From Burkholderia sp. WSM2230 (GTDB lineage Bacteria > Pseudomonadota > Gammaproteobacteria > Burkholderiales > Burkholderiaceae): a stretch of DNA of 64,000 nucleotides. The notes beneath the pieces were generated by a model. That model saw only the letters and a list, made by a program, of their open reading frames with translations, searched no databases and had not been told where the DNA came from. The position numbers were made by a program, and so were the translations under genes. How positions within the stretch are numbered: the stretch's first letter is position 1; every line of letters begins with the position of its first letter. The DNA lies in contig NZ_AXAJ01000018.1 of the NCBI RefSeq assembly GCF_000472445.1, positions 47,972 to 111,971 of the forward strand, read 5' to 3'. Below, piece by piece: positions 16,498 to 27,500 of this stretch.

Positions 16498-17272
16498 ATA
16501 CGACTTCATGGTGAACGCGTTTGCCGCGTCAGGAATCGTCGCGGTGCTCGCCGGCGTGGTTGGCTATTTTCTTGTGATGCGCGGACAAACCTTCGCGGGC
16601 CACGCGCTTTCGCACGTGGGTTTCACCGGCGCGACCGGCGCGGTACTGGTCGGCATTTCGCCGATCTGGGGCATGGTCGGCTTCACGCTCGCCGCAGGCG
16701 TCGGCATGGGCGCGCTAGGCGAGCGCCTCGCCGGACGCGATGTCGCCATCGGCGTGATTCTTTCGCTGTCGCTCGGCTTCGGTCTGCTGTTTCTGCATTT
16801 CTTCACTGCATATGCAACACAGGTCACCGCGCTCCTGTTCGGCAATGTGCTCGGCGTGAACGCATCGACGCTGGCAGTGCTCGCGGGCCTGGGCGTCGTC
16901 AGCCTGCTCGCGCTCGCGGCGATCATGCGGCCATTGCTGTTCGCATCGCTGCAGCCTGAACTGGCCGAAGCCAAGGGCGTGTCGTTGCGCCTCGTGTCGG
17001 TGCTGTTTCTGGCGATTGCGGCGCTCGCCGTGGCCGCGTGTACGCAGATCGTCGGCGTGTTGCTGGTCTTCACGCTGATGGTGGGCCCGGCCGCCGCCGC
17101 GCAAAACATGACCACGCGGCTTTCGGCCGGTCTTGTTCTCGCTGCCGGCCTCGCGCTTTTGCAAGCGTGGCTCGGCGTGACGCTCGCGTTCTATACCGAC
17201 TGGCCGACGAGCTTCTGGATCACCGCGCTCTCAGCGGTGGTATATGGCGTGAGTCTGCTGAAGCGCCGCTGA
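16490..17272 (+). CDS. znuB: Metal ABC transporter permease (ABC-3 family)
   Basis: Membrane channel of the zinc/manganese importer. 260 residues with about eight hydrophobic segments, starting MFEYDFMVNAFAASGIVAVLAGVVGYFLVMRGQTFAGHALSHVGFTGATGAVL, the ABC-3 family signature with its HALSHVGF motif. The start at 16490 lies eight bases before the ATPase stop. An upstream in-frame ATG lies inside the His-rich coding region of the ATPase and is unlikely. Last gene of the three-gene operon; it ends convergent with frmB. Confidence 0.93.
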   Translation: MFEYDFMVNAFAASGIVAVLAGVVGYFLVMRGQTFAGHALSHVGFTGATGAVLVGISPIWGMVGFTLAAGVGMGALGERLAGRDVAIGVILSLSLGFGLLFLHFFTAYATQVTALLFGNVLGVNASTLAVLAGLGVVSLLALAAIMRPLLFASLQPELAEAKGVSLRLVSVLFLAIAALAVAACTQIVGVLLVFTLMVGPAAAAQNMTTRLSAGLVLAAGLALLQAWLGVTLAFYTDWPTSFWITALSAVVYGVSLLKRR

Positions 17273-17285
17273 ACCCGCATACATT

Positions 17286-17315
17286 CGATGGCGGCCCGCG
17301 AAGGCGCCGCCATCG
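17286..17315. terminator. Hairpin between converging znuB and frmB
   Basis: CGATGGCGGC (17286-17295) pairs perfectly with GCCGCCATCG (17306-17315) in the 55-base convergent gap. There is no U-tract, so it is only a candidate bidirectional terminator. Confidence 0.4.
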
Positions 17316-17327
17316 GCACAATGCACG

Positions 17328-18179
17328 TCAGCCGAGCAGCACCTTCGCGTGATGCGCGAGGTGGTCCTCGATAAAGGTCGAGATGAAGTAGTAGCCATGG
17401 TCGTAGCCCGCATGACGACGCAGCGTCAACGGCTGGCCTGCTGCGCGGCATGCGGCCTCGAACACGTCCGGGTACAACTGCTCGGCGAGAAACTGGTCGG
17501 CGAGCCCCTGATCGACCAGAATGCCCTCTGCGAACTTGCGCGACGCGCGCGCCACCAGTTCGCTCGAGTCGTATTGCTTCCACGTCGCGCGGTCGTCGCC
17601 GAGATAGCCGCTGAACGCTTTCTCGCCCCACGGGCAGCGCGTGGGCGCGGCAATCGGAGCGAACGCCGACACCGAGCGATAAATGTCCGGATTGCGCAGC
17701 GCCAGCATCAACGCGCCGTGCCCGCCCATTGAATGCCCGAAGATGCCGAGCCGCGATCCGTCGATGGGCAAGTCGTTCATAACCGTTTCGCGCAGCTCGT
17801 CGCGCACGTACGAGTACATCCGGTAGTGCCGCGCCCAGGGCTCCTGCGTCGCGTCGATGTAAAAGCCCGCGCCAACGCCGAAGTCCCACGCCGCGCTCTC
17901 GCCCGGCACGCCCGCGCCGCGCGGGCTCGTATCCGGCGCGATCAGCGCGACGCCATGCTGCGCGGCGAAGCGCTGCGCGCCCGCCTTGATCGCGAACGTC
18001 TCCTCGGTGCAGGTCAACCCCGCGAGGTAGAACAACGCGGGCACCTTCGCGTTCGCCTGCAAGGCCTGCGGCGGCAGGTACACCGAAAAGCGCATCGGCA
18101 GGCCGATAGTCTGCGACTCGTGCCGGTAGAAACGCTGCTCGCCGCCATGACAGGCGTGCGACGACAATAGCTCAAGCAT
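17328..18179 (-). CDS. frmB: S-formylglutathione hydrolase
   Basis: Second step of glutathione-dependent formaldehyde detoxification: hydrolyses S-formylglutathione to formate and glutathione in the cytoplasm. 283 residues, the normal length. Esterase-D family features include the nucleophile Ser150 in FGHSMGGHGALM, the conserved YLAGLTCTEETF and the SPRGAGVPGE loop, with the histidine near HAGYDHGYYF. A strong ribosome-binding site (AGGAGGAAG) precedes the start. It lies 37 bases downstream of frmA on the same strand. No frmR-type repressor gene is next to the pair. Confidence 0.95.
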   Translation of the reverse strand: MLELLSSHACHGGEQRFYRHESQTIGLPMRFSVYLPPQALQANAKVPALFYLAGLTCTEETFAIKAGAQRFAAQHGVALIAPDTSPRGAGVPGESAAWDFGVGAGFYIDATQEPWARHYRMYSYVRDELRETVMNDLPIDGSRLGIFGHSMGGHGALMLALRNPDIYRSVSAFAPIAAPTRCPWGEKAFSGYLGDDRATWKQYDSSELVARASRKFAEGILVDQGLADQFLAEQLYPDVFEAACRAAGQPLTLRRHAGYDHGYYFISTFIEDHLAHHAKVLLG

Positions 18180-18216
18180 CGTCTTCCTCCTTGTTGGGCG
18201 CTGCGGGTGAGCCGCG

Positions 18217-19323
<1,107 letters not shown>

Positions 19324-19511
19324 CGTAAATGCTCCTGTGAGTCGAAGATGCGTTGAACGCCGCGCCGCATCGGCTCGCGTTGCACAGCGATATACGACAC
19401 GACACGACGCGCGAATATTGGGGGCCAAGCTCTGGGCAAAGCCTGTGCTGCGCGAGCTACAGGCTAACGCATGACAGGCGTCATGGTATTGCAAAGTGCG
19501 TCACGGCCTTG

Positions 19512-21026
19512 TCAGCGCGTGACATTGCCGCTTTGCCGGACAACTGCTGCGGCGGTGTCAAACCATGGTTCGACGCGTCCATACAGATCGAGAAAGCGTG
19601 CATAGCGCGCCGCGAGGGCGCGATCGCCGCGTGGGCTCGCCGCAAGCGTCGCGCCCGGTGCGAGCGCGGCGAGATCGTGCACGTGCCAGTGACCGCTTGC
19701 GATGCCGCCGAGAATCGCCGCGCCGCGCGGTGCCGCGTTCGGACAATCCACTGCGTGAAGCTCCGCGTTCAGCGCATCGGCGAGCAATTGCCGCCACCGT
19801 GCATCGACGGAACCGCCTCCTGCAAGTTTCAACGCCGTCACCGTCGCGCCGCTCGCGCGAATTGCGTCGAGACCCGCGCGCAGCGAAAAGGCGACGCCTT
19901 CGAATGCCGCGCGCATCATCGCGCCGCGCGTATGGTCCAGCGCGAGCCCGAGCCAGCCGCCGCGCGCCGACGGATTGAGCCACGGCGTGCGCTCGCCGGT
20001 CAGATACGGTAAGAAGGTCAGCGGCGCGGTTGCGGTTGCGGTTGCATTTGCATTCGCATGCGTGTTCGTGTCGAGCCCCGATGCGTGGCTCGGGCAAGCG
20101 CCGAACGCTTCGTCATATGCAGCGGCCCACTCGTACGACAGCCACCCACGCGCGCGTTCGAGTGCGATGCCGACGTTCTGCATCGCGGCCATCCGATACC
20201 AGTGATCGCTCGCCGCCCGATAGCGATGCAAGCCTCTGACAGCCGCGGGCTCATGCTCGGCGATTACGACGATCTGGCCGCCGGTGCCGGTCGTGAGGAG
20301 CGCGTCGCCGTCGCTTGCGAGGCCGCTGCCGAGCGCGGCGCACGGCGTATCCGCCGCGCCGGTTGCGAGCACGATGCCCGCGCGCAGGCCGAGGGCCTCT
20401 GCCGCGTCGCCCGACAGCACGCCCGCGGCCGCATACGACGGCCCTCCGGGCGCGAACCACTCGTGCGGGATGTAGAGCTGCTCGAGCAGCGCCGCGTTCC
20501 ACGTGCCGTCGAGGTCGGCGAGCGCGGTCGCGCAGGCGTCGGAAGGATCGGTGGCAACCGCGCCGCCGAGCGCGACGCGCAGCCAGTCTTTGGGCTGCAG
20601 CGCCCAGCGCGTGCGGCGCGCGGACTCCGGTTCGTGCCGCACGATCCAGCGCAGCAACGGACCAGCCATACCCGGCGCCACCGGATTCGGCTGCGGTTCG
20701 GGCCACGCGTCGAGCAGATCGAGCGCGCGCGTGTCGGGCCACAGCATCGCGGGCCGCACGGCATTGCCCGCTTCGTCGATCAACACCACGCCATGCATCT
20801 GCCCTGAGAAGCCGATCGCTTTCACCTCACGGCGCAACGCTTCGGGCAAGCGCGCTGCAGCTTCGGTGAGCGCGCGCCACCATGTCTCGACAGAGGTTTC
20901 CGCCCACCCCGCGTGCGGCGTCTCGAGTGGATAAGCGACGCTCGCGACCGCCTGCTCATGGCCGTCTTCATCGACGATCGCGACTTTGAGGGAACCGGTG
21001 CCGAGGTCGATGCCGAGAAAACTCAT
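19512..21026 (-). CDS. xylB: Second xylulokinase (FGGY family)
   Basis: Carbohydrate kinase, most likely D-xylulose to xylulose 5-phosphate. 504 residues. FGGY motifs: MSFLGIDLGTGSLKVAIV, AIGFSGQMHGVVLID, MLWPDTRA, ATGAADTPCAALGSG, TFLPYLTGERTPWLNP and LKLAGGGSVDARWRQLLADAL. It differs strongly from the operon xylulokinase at 5.5 kb. An Ala/Asn/Thr insert (ANANATATATA) just before the TFLPYLTGERTP motif is encoded by a hexanucleotide repeat. No ribosome-binding site is evident before the ATG. It stands alone between frmA and a nucleobase permease. A related FGGY substrate such as another ketopentose remains possible. Confidence 0.87.
   Translation of the reverse strand: MSFLGIDLGTGSLKVAIVDEDGHEQAVASVAYPLETPHAGWAETSVETWWRALTEAAARLPEALRREVKAIGFSGQMHGVVLIDEAGNAVRPAMLWPDTRALDLLDAWPEPQPNPVAPGMAGPLLRWIVRHEPESARRTRWALQPKDWLRVALGGAVATDPSDACATALADLDGTWNAALLEQLYIPHEWFAPGGPSYAAAGVLSGDAAEALGLRAGIVLATGAADTPCAALGSGLASDGDALLTTGTGGQIVVIAEHEPAAVRGLHRYRAASDHWYRMAAMQNVGIALERARGWLSYEWAAAYDEAFGACPSHASGLDTNTHANANATATATAPLTFLPYLTGERTPWLNPSARGGWLGLALDHTRGAMMRAAFEGVAFSLRAGLDAIRASGATVTALKLAGGGSVDARWRQLLADALNAELHAVDCPNAAPRGAAILGGIASGHWHVHDLAALAPGATLAASPRGDRALAARYARFLDLYGRVEPWFDTAAAVVRQSGNVTR
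20026..20061. repeat. Hexanucleotide repeat inside the second xylulokinase gene
   Basis: Three perfect GCGGTT copies (20026-20043) are followed by three related copies (GCATTT, GCATTC, GCATGC). On the coding strand they encode an Ala-Asn/Ala-Thr run. Copy-number change would keep the reading frame. Confidence 0.7.
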
Positions 21027-21463
21027 GAGCGATAACGTGGGATCAGTTAAAGCACGAAGACCAGCACGAAGGACCGCGCTGAGGATGCGGCAAGCGCGAA
21101 TTCTGAGGCGCCGCGCGGGATGCGCAAAGCCGTGCGGCCGCGAGCCGGCCAGCCGCGAATCGCGGGTTAACCCCGCCTCGCGGCGAGCCGCGCGAAAACG
21201 CGACTATGCGCGAGACCGGATACGGCATATCCATTCTCACATATATCGCCGCGGCTCGGGCACGCGGTGCGACCGGCTGCGCGGCGCGGCTGCAAAGGGC
21301 TGGACGGCGATCTCGCCGCCGCTCGCGGCGATTTCGAGCTTCTGGACGGAGCTACGCATATCGTCACCGGGAATGCCGGAATAGGCGCCAGCGGTCTTGT
21401 TGCGCTTTTTCGTCCCCGATACCTTGGAGTCCATCCCAAAACTAGACGGTGGAGAGAGACGTT
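21027..21463. other. Divergent intergenic region, second xylulokinase / NCS2 permease
   Basis: 437 bases without a convincing gene. It contains a perfect GGGTTAACCC palindrome (21164-21173) within a GC-rich stretch and an AT-richer patch near 21225-21250 that may hold promoter elements. GGAGAGAGA just before 21464 is the ribosome-binding site of the permease. Confidence 0.45.
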
Positions 21464-22873
21464 ATGCAATCGAACACGGTTCACCCGTGCGACGAGCGGC
21501 TGCCCGCAGGCCAGTTGCTTACCCTCGGCATTCAGCACGTTCTGGTGATGTACGCCGGCGCCGTCGCCGTGCCGCTGATCGTCGGCGCGGCCCTCAAACT
21601 GCCGAAGGACCAGATAGCGTTCCTGATCAGCGCCGATCTGTTCTCCTGCGGCATCGCCACCCTGATCCAGACGCTCGGCCTGTGGATCTTCGGCATCCGT
21701 CTGCCTGTGATCATGGGCTGCACGTTCGCGGCGGTCGGCCCGATGGTCGCGATCGGCACCAATCCGTCGCTCGGCATTCTCGACATCTTCGGCTCGACCA
21801 TCGCCGCGGGCGTGATCGGCATTCTGCTCGCGCCGGCCGTCGGCAAGCTGCTGCGCTTCTTTCCGCCGGTCGTGATCGGCGTGGTGATCTCGGTGATCGG
21901 CTTGTCGCTGATGGGCGTCGGCATCAACTGGGCCGCCGGCGGCGTGGGCAATCCCGACTACGGCAATCCGGTCTACCTGGGCTTGTCGCTGATCGTGCTG
22001 ATGCTGATTCTGCTCATCAACAAGTTTGCCAAAGGCTTTCTCGCCAACATCTCGGTGTTGCTCGGCATTGTCGCCGGCTTCGTGATCGCGCTCGCGCTCG
22101 GGCGCGTCGACATGGACGGCGTCACGCACGCGCCGTGGGTCGGCATTGTGATGCCATTCCACTTTGGCCTGCCGCACTTCGATCCGCTTTCCATTGCAAC
22201 CATGGTCACCGTGATGTTCGTCACGTTCATTGAATCGACGGGCATGTTCCTCGCGGTCGGCGATATGGTCGACCGGCCAGTCGATCAGAAAACGCTGGTG
22301 CGCGGACTGCGCGTGGACGGACTCGGCACGCTGATCGGCGGCATCTTCAACTCGTTTCCGCACACGTCGTTCTCGCAGAACGTCGGCCTGATCGGCGTGA
22401 CGGGCGTGAAGAGCCGCTTTGTCTGCGCGATGGGCGGCGTGATCCTCGTGCTGCTCGGCCTCTTTCCGAAGATGGCGCAAGTCGTCGCCTCGGTGCCGGC
22501 CTTTGTGCTGGGCGGCGCGGGCATCGTCATGTTCGGCATGGTCGCGGCCAACGGCATCAAGGTGCTGTCCAAAGTGGACTTCGTAAGAAATCACCACAAC
22601 CTGTTCATCGTCGCGGTGAGCATCGGCCTGGGGCTCGTGCCGGTGGTGTCGCCGCACTTCTTTTCGAAGCTGCCGGCCGCCTTGTCGCCGCTGCTGCACA
22701 GCGGGATCCTGCTGGCTTCCGTGTCTGCGGTCGTGCTGAATCTGATTTTCAACGGCGTCAAAAGCGAGAAGAAGGCGCAGTGCGAAATCCGCAAGGCAGG
22801 CCATGATTTCGATGGACGCGGCGGCCAGGAACCGCAACGCGACGAAATGCTGCGCGCGGCGGATCTGCACTGA
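21464..22873 (+). CDS. NCS2-family purine/urate permease
   Basis: Proton-coupled inner-membrane transporter, probably for uric acid or xanthine. 469 residues with about 12-14 membrane segments. NCS2 features are LLTLGIQHVLVMYAGAVAVPLIVG near the start, the central MVTVMFVTFIESTGMFLAVGDM (TM8 signature with the substrate-binding glutamate) and FNSFPHTSFSQNVGLIGVTGVKSR (TM10 motif). These fit the xanthine/urate subgroup (XanP, UacT, UapA) better than uracil carriers. GGAGAGAGA precedes the ATG at 21464; an in-frame GTG 15 bases upstream is less well placed. The hydrophilic C-terminal tail contains no other domain. No purine catabolic gene is adjacent. Confidence 0.9.
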   Translation: MQSNTVHPCDERLPAGQLLTLGIQHVLVMYAGAVAVPLIVGAALKLPKDQIAFLISADLFSCGIATLIQTLGLWIFGIRLPVIMGCTFAAVGPMVAIGTNPSLGILDIFGSTIAAGVIGILLAPAVGKLLRFFPPVVIGVVISVIGLSLMGVGINWAAGGVGNPDYGNPVYLGLSLIVLMLILLINKFAKGFLANISVLLGIVAGFVIALALGRVDMDGVTHAPWVGIVMPFHFGLPHFDPLSIATMVTVMFVTFIESTGMFLAVGDMVDRPVDQKTLVRGLRVDGLGTLIGGIFNSFPHTSFSQNVGLIGVTGVKSRFVCAMGGVILVLLGLFPKMAQVVASVPAFVLGGAGIVMFGMVAANGIKVLSKVDFVRNHHNLFIVAVSIGLGLVPVVSPHFFSKLPAALSPLLHSGILLASVSAVVLNLIFNGVKSEKKAQCEIRKAGHDFDGRGGQEPQRDEMLRAADLH

Positions 22874-22973
22874 GGGTCGTCGCTCCGAGGCGGGCGACGG
22901 CGAAGCGCTGAACGCCGCCCGCAACCACGACTCAAGCTACTGCCAGCTATCGCTGTGACCCGCCGCCACAAAG

Positions 22974-23004
22974 AAAAACGCCACGGCATGCCGTGGCGTT
23001 TTTT
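22974..23004. terminator. Bidirectional rho-independent terminator
   Basis: A near-perfect palindrome with arms AAAAACGCCACGGCA and TGCCGTGGCGTTTTT is centred at 22988/22989. It gives a GC stem with an A-run on one side and a T-run on the other. It sits between the converging permease and outer-membrane factor genes and should terminate both. Confidence 0.9.
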
Positions 23005-23033
23005 GTTGCCTACGCGTCGAACTATCGCGACGC

Positions 23034-24563
23034 TCAGCCCGCGGTAGCAGCCGAAGCCGCCGCCGGCGCACTCGCCGCGCCGTAGTCGATCGGGGCATCG
23101 GCCGGACGCGGCTGGTCGCCGCTATGCTCGATCCAGCCGCCGCCGAGCGCCTGGTACAGCGTGACCAGGTTCTGCAGACGCTCCATGCGAGCGGTAATCA
23201 GCGACTGCTGCGACGAATACAGATCGGTCTGCGCGGTCAGCACCGACAGGTAACTGTCGACGCCATTCGTGTAACGCAGATTCGACAGATCCAGCCGACG
23301 CTGCTGCGCAAACGTATTGCGCTCGAGCGACTGGATCTGCTGATCGTACGTGCCGCGCGCGGCCAGCGCGTCCGCCACTTCGCGGAAGGCCGTCTGAATC
23401 GCCTTTTCATACGTGGCGATCTGGGCGTTCTTCTGGATGTTGGCGAGATCGAGGTTCGCCTTGTTCTGGCCGCCCTCGAAAATCGGCAAAGTGATGGACG
23501 GCGCGAAACTCCACGCGGCCGAACCCGGCTTGAACAGTCCGCCGAGCGTCGGGCTCAGCGTGCCGAAGCTGCCCGTGAGCGAAACCTTCGGGAAGAATGC
23601 CGCGCGCGCCGCGCCGATATTCGCGTTGGCCGCGAGCAAATTCTCTTCGGCCTCCATGATGTCGGGACGGCGCGTCAGCAGATCGGACGGCAGACCCGCC
23701 GGAATATCCGTGAGGAGATTCTGGTCGCTCAACGTGAGGCCCGGCGGCAGATCTGCCGGCAGCGGCTCGCCGAGCAGCAGCACCAGCGCATTCTCAGCCT
23801 GAGCGCGCAAGCGCTCCTGAGACTGCAGATTCGCGCCCGCTTGCTCGACCACGGTCTGCGCCTGGCGCAGATCCAGTTCGGAGCCCGTGCCGTTATCGAA
23901 CTGCAGCTTCGTGATGCGGTACGACTCTTCGGCCGTCTTCAGCGTGCCTTGCGTGACTTTCAGCAGATCGTCGAGTTCGAGCACCGTCAGATACTGATTC
24001 GCGACCTGTGAAACGAGCGCGATTTCAGCTGCCTTGCGGGCCTGAGCCGTGGCCAGGTACTGCGCCAACGCCTGGTCCTTCAGACTCTGAATGCGCCCGA
24101 AAAAGTCGATTTCCCAGGAAGCATTCAGACCGACCGAATACGAATTGGAAATCGTATTGCCGAATATTGACAGGTCTTTCGGCGTGCGCGACTTGCTTTG
24201 CGAAGCGGCGGCGTCGAGCGTCGGGAACAGACCCGCGCGAACGATGCGGAACTGCGCCTGCGACGCCTGCATGTTCAGCACCGACACGCGCAGATCGCGG
24301 TTGTTCTTCAGCGCGATTTCGATCAACCGCTGCATGCGCGGATCGACGAAGAAATCGCGCCAGCCGATGTCGGCCGCGGCCTGGCCATTGGCGCTGCGCG
24401 CACCGGCCCCGCCCGGCTGGGTCGCGCCCGGCTGCGTTTCGTACACGCCGCCGGTCGGGAACGTGCTCGTCACCGGCGCGGCGGGGCGCTCGTACTTCGG
24501 CGCCATCGTGCAACCGGCGGCGAAGAGCGCGACCGCTACTGCAATCAAAGAGTGTTTTTGCAT
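23034..24563 (-). CDS. oprB: RND efflux outer-membrane factor lipoprotein (OprM/TolC family)
   Basis: Outer-membrane channel of the tripartite drug efflux pump. 509 residues. A lipoprotein signal MQKHSLIAVAVALFAAGCTMAPKY with the modified cysteine in FAAGC is followed by two OEP repeats, each with long alpha-helical hairpins (for example NNRDLRVSVLNMQASQAQFRIVRAGLFPTLDAAASQS). The C-terminus is rich in Pro and Ala. I start at 24563, one base after the stop of the pump gene; the frame is open upstream inside the pump gene but that is not coding here. Its place after the pump gene, with a TetR repressor divergent, is the BpeAB-OprB arrangement of Burkholderia, so that symbol is used with some reserve. 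Confidence 0.93.
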   Translation of the reverse strand: MQKHSLIAVAVALFAAGCTMAPKYERPAAPVTSTFPTGGVYETQPGATQPGGAGARSANGQAAADIGWRDFFVDPRMQRLIEIALKNNRDLRVSVLNMQASQAQFRIVRAGLFPTLDAAASQSKSRTPKDLSIFGNTISNSYSVGLNASWEIDFFGRIQSLKDQALAQYLATAQARKAAEIALVSQVANQYLTVLELDDLLKVTQGTLKTAEESYRITKLQFDNGTGSELDLRQAQTVVEQAGANLQSQERLRAQAENALVLLLGEPLPADLPPGLTLSDQNLLTDIPAGLPSDLLTRRPDIMEAEENLLAANANIGAARAAFFPKVSLTGSFGTLSPTLGGLFKPGSAAWSFAPSITLPIFEGGQNKANLDLANIQKNAQIATYEKAIQTAFREVADALAARGTYDQQIQSLERNTFAQQRRLDLSNLRYTNGVDSYLSVLTAQTDLYSSQQSLITARMERLQNLVTLYQALGGGWIEHSGDQPRPADAPIDYGAASAPAAASAATAG

Positions 24564-24564
24564 C

Positions 24565-27500
24565 TCAATGTCCGTCCTTGCCGGAGCCAGTGCTGTCCGG
24601 ATCATGCGGATGGTGCTGGTTGTAGTGTGCAAGCGCCTCATCCGGGTCTTCCTTCTCGCCGCCGAACTTCGCGCGGATCACGACGAAGAACATCGGGATC
24701 ATGAAGATCGCGAGGAACGTTGCCGTCAACATGCCGCCGATGACGCCCGTACCGATCGCGTGCTGGCTCGCCGAGCCGGCGCCGTTGCTGATCGCGAGCG
24801 GCATCACGCCGAGAATGAACGCGAGCGACGTCATCAGAATCGGGCGCAACCGCAGACGCGCCGCTTCCAGCGCGGCCTCGATCGGCCCCATGCCTTCGCT
24901 CTGTTGCAACTCGCGCGCGAATTCCACGATCAGAATCGCGTTCTTCGCCGACAAGCCCACCGTGGTCAGAAGACCGACCTGGAAGAACACGTCGTTTTCG
25001 AGCCCGCGCAGCGTTGCGGCCAGCAGTGCGCCGATCACGCCGAGCGGCACCACCATGATCACCGAGAACGGGATCGACCAGCTTTCATACAACGCCGCGA
25101 GACACAGGAACACGACGAGGATCGAGATGCCGTACAGGATCGGCGCCTGCGAGCCGGATTGACGCTCCTGCAGCGACAGACCCGTCCACTCGTAGCCGAT
25201 ACCCGCGGGCAGCTTCGCCACGAGCGCTTCCATGGCCGACATGGCCTGACCCGTCGACTTGCCCGCTGCGGCCGCACCCTGGATTTCCACCGCGGAAATA
25301 CCGTTGTAGCGCTCCAGTTTCGGCGAGCCGTAGGTCCACTCCCCGCTTGCGAACGACGAGAACGGCACCATGCCACCCGCCGTGTTTCGCACGTACCAGG
25401 CGCTCAGGTCTTCCGGCTTCATGCGGAACGGTGCATCGCCCTGCATGTAGACCTTCTTGATCCGGCCGTCGGTATCGAGGAAGTTGTTCACGTATTGCGA
25501 CGCCCATGCAATCGAGAACGTCTGGTCGATCGCGGAGAGCGACACGCCGAGCGCAGCCGCCTTTTCGTGGTCGATATTCACCTTGAACTGCGGCGTATCG
25601 TTCAGGCCGTTCGGACGCACCTGCGCCAGCGTCGGGTCTTTCGCGGCCATGCCGAGCAGCATGTTGCGCGCTTCCATCAGCTTTGCGTGGCCGACACCGG
25701 CGCGGTCCTGCAGCTCGAAGTCGAAGCCGGCGGCCGTGCCGAGTTCCGGAATGGACGGCGGATTCACCGGATACACCAGCGCACCCTTATAGCTGCCGAA
25801 GTGCATGAACAGGCGGCCCACCAGCGCCTGCACCTTTTCGTCCGCGTGCTGACGCTGCGCGTAGTCCTTCATCCGCACGAACACGAGACCGGCGTTCTGA
25901 CCGCGGCCCGCGAAGCTGAAGCCGTTCACCGTGAAGGTCGACTCGACGATCGCCTTCTCGCTGTCGAGCAGATAGTCGGACACGTCCTTGAGCGCGCGCG
26001 CCGTGGTTTCCTGCGTCGAGCCCGACGGCGTTTGCACGAGCACGAACATCGTGCCCTGGTCTTCATCCGGCAGGAACGATTTCGGCAAGCGCACGAACAG
26101 CAGGCCGACCGCGACGATCACCACCATATAGATGATGAGCCAGCGGCCCGAGCGCTTGATCACGTGGTGCACGCCCGAGTGATATTTGTCGCGGCTCTTG
26201 TTGAAGGTGCGGTTGAACCAGCCGAAGAAGCCCTTCTTCTCTTCGTGATGACCTTGCGGAATCGGCTTGAGGATCGTCGCGCACAAGGCCGGCGTCAGAA
26301 TCAACGCGACCAGCACGGACAGCACCATCGCCGCCACGATAGTCAGCGAGAACTGCCGGTAAATGGCGCCGACCGAGCCGCCCGAGAACGCCACCGGCAC
26401 GAACACCGCCGACAGCACGAGCGCCACGCCGACGAGAGCGCCGGTGATCTGGTCCATCGCCTTGCGCGTGGCTTCGCGAGGCGATAAGCCCTCCTCCGCC
26501 ATCACCCGCTCGACGTTTTCCACCACCACGATCGCGTCGTCCACCAGAAGGCCGATTGCCAGCACGAGGCCGAACATCGACAGCGTATTGATGGAGAACC
26601 CCACCACGCTCATGATCGCGAACGTGCCCAGCAGCACCACCGGCACGGCGATCGTCGGGATCAGCGTGGCCCGCAGGTTCTGCAGGAACAGGTACATGAC
26701 GAGGAACACCAGCACGATACCTTCGAGCAGCGTCTTGACCACTTCCTCGATCGACAGACGCACGAACGGCGTGGTGTCGTACGGGTACTTCACGACGAGG
26801 CCGTGCGGGAAGTACTTCGACAGTTCGTCGATCTTCGCGCGCACCGCCTTCGCAGTAGCGAGCGCGTTGGCGCCGGTGGCGAGCTGGATACCGAAACCCG
26901 CGGTCGGCTGACCGTTGTACTTGGTGTCGAAGTTGTAGTTCTCGCCGCCAAGCTCGACGCGCCCGACGTCCTTGATGCGGACCTGCGAGCCGTCCGGGTT
27001 CACCTTCAACAGCACGTTGCCGAACTGTTCCGGCGTATTGAGCAGCGTGGCTTCCGTGATGGTCGCCTGCAACACCTGCCCCGGCACCGACGGCGTGCCG
27101 CCGAGCGAGCCGCCCGCGACCTGCACGTTCTGCGCCTGCAACGCGGTCTGCACATCCACCGGCGTGAGGCCGAAGTTGGTGAGCCTGTTCGCGTCGAGCC
27201 AGATGCGCATGGCGTACTGCGAGCCGAACAGCGTGACCGTGCCGACCCCGTCGATACGGCTCACCGGGTCCTGCACGTTCGACGCGACGTAGTTCGCGAG
27301 GTCGTACTTGCTCATGCTGCCGTCTTCGGACACGAAGGCCATGACCAGCAGGAAGCTGCTGCTCGACTTCGTGACCTTGGTGCCCAGCTGCTGCACGGCT
27401 TGCGGCAACAGCGGCGTGGCGAGTTGCAGCTTGTTCTGCACCTGCACCTGCGCGATGTCAGGATTGGTGCCGGCCGCGAACGTCAGCGTGATGGTAGCCG

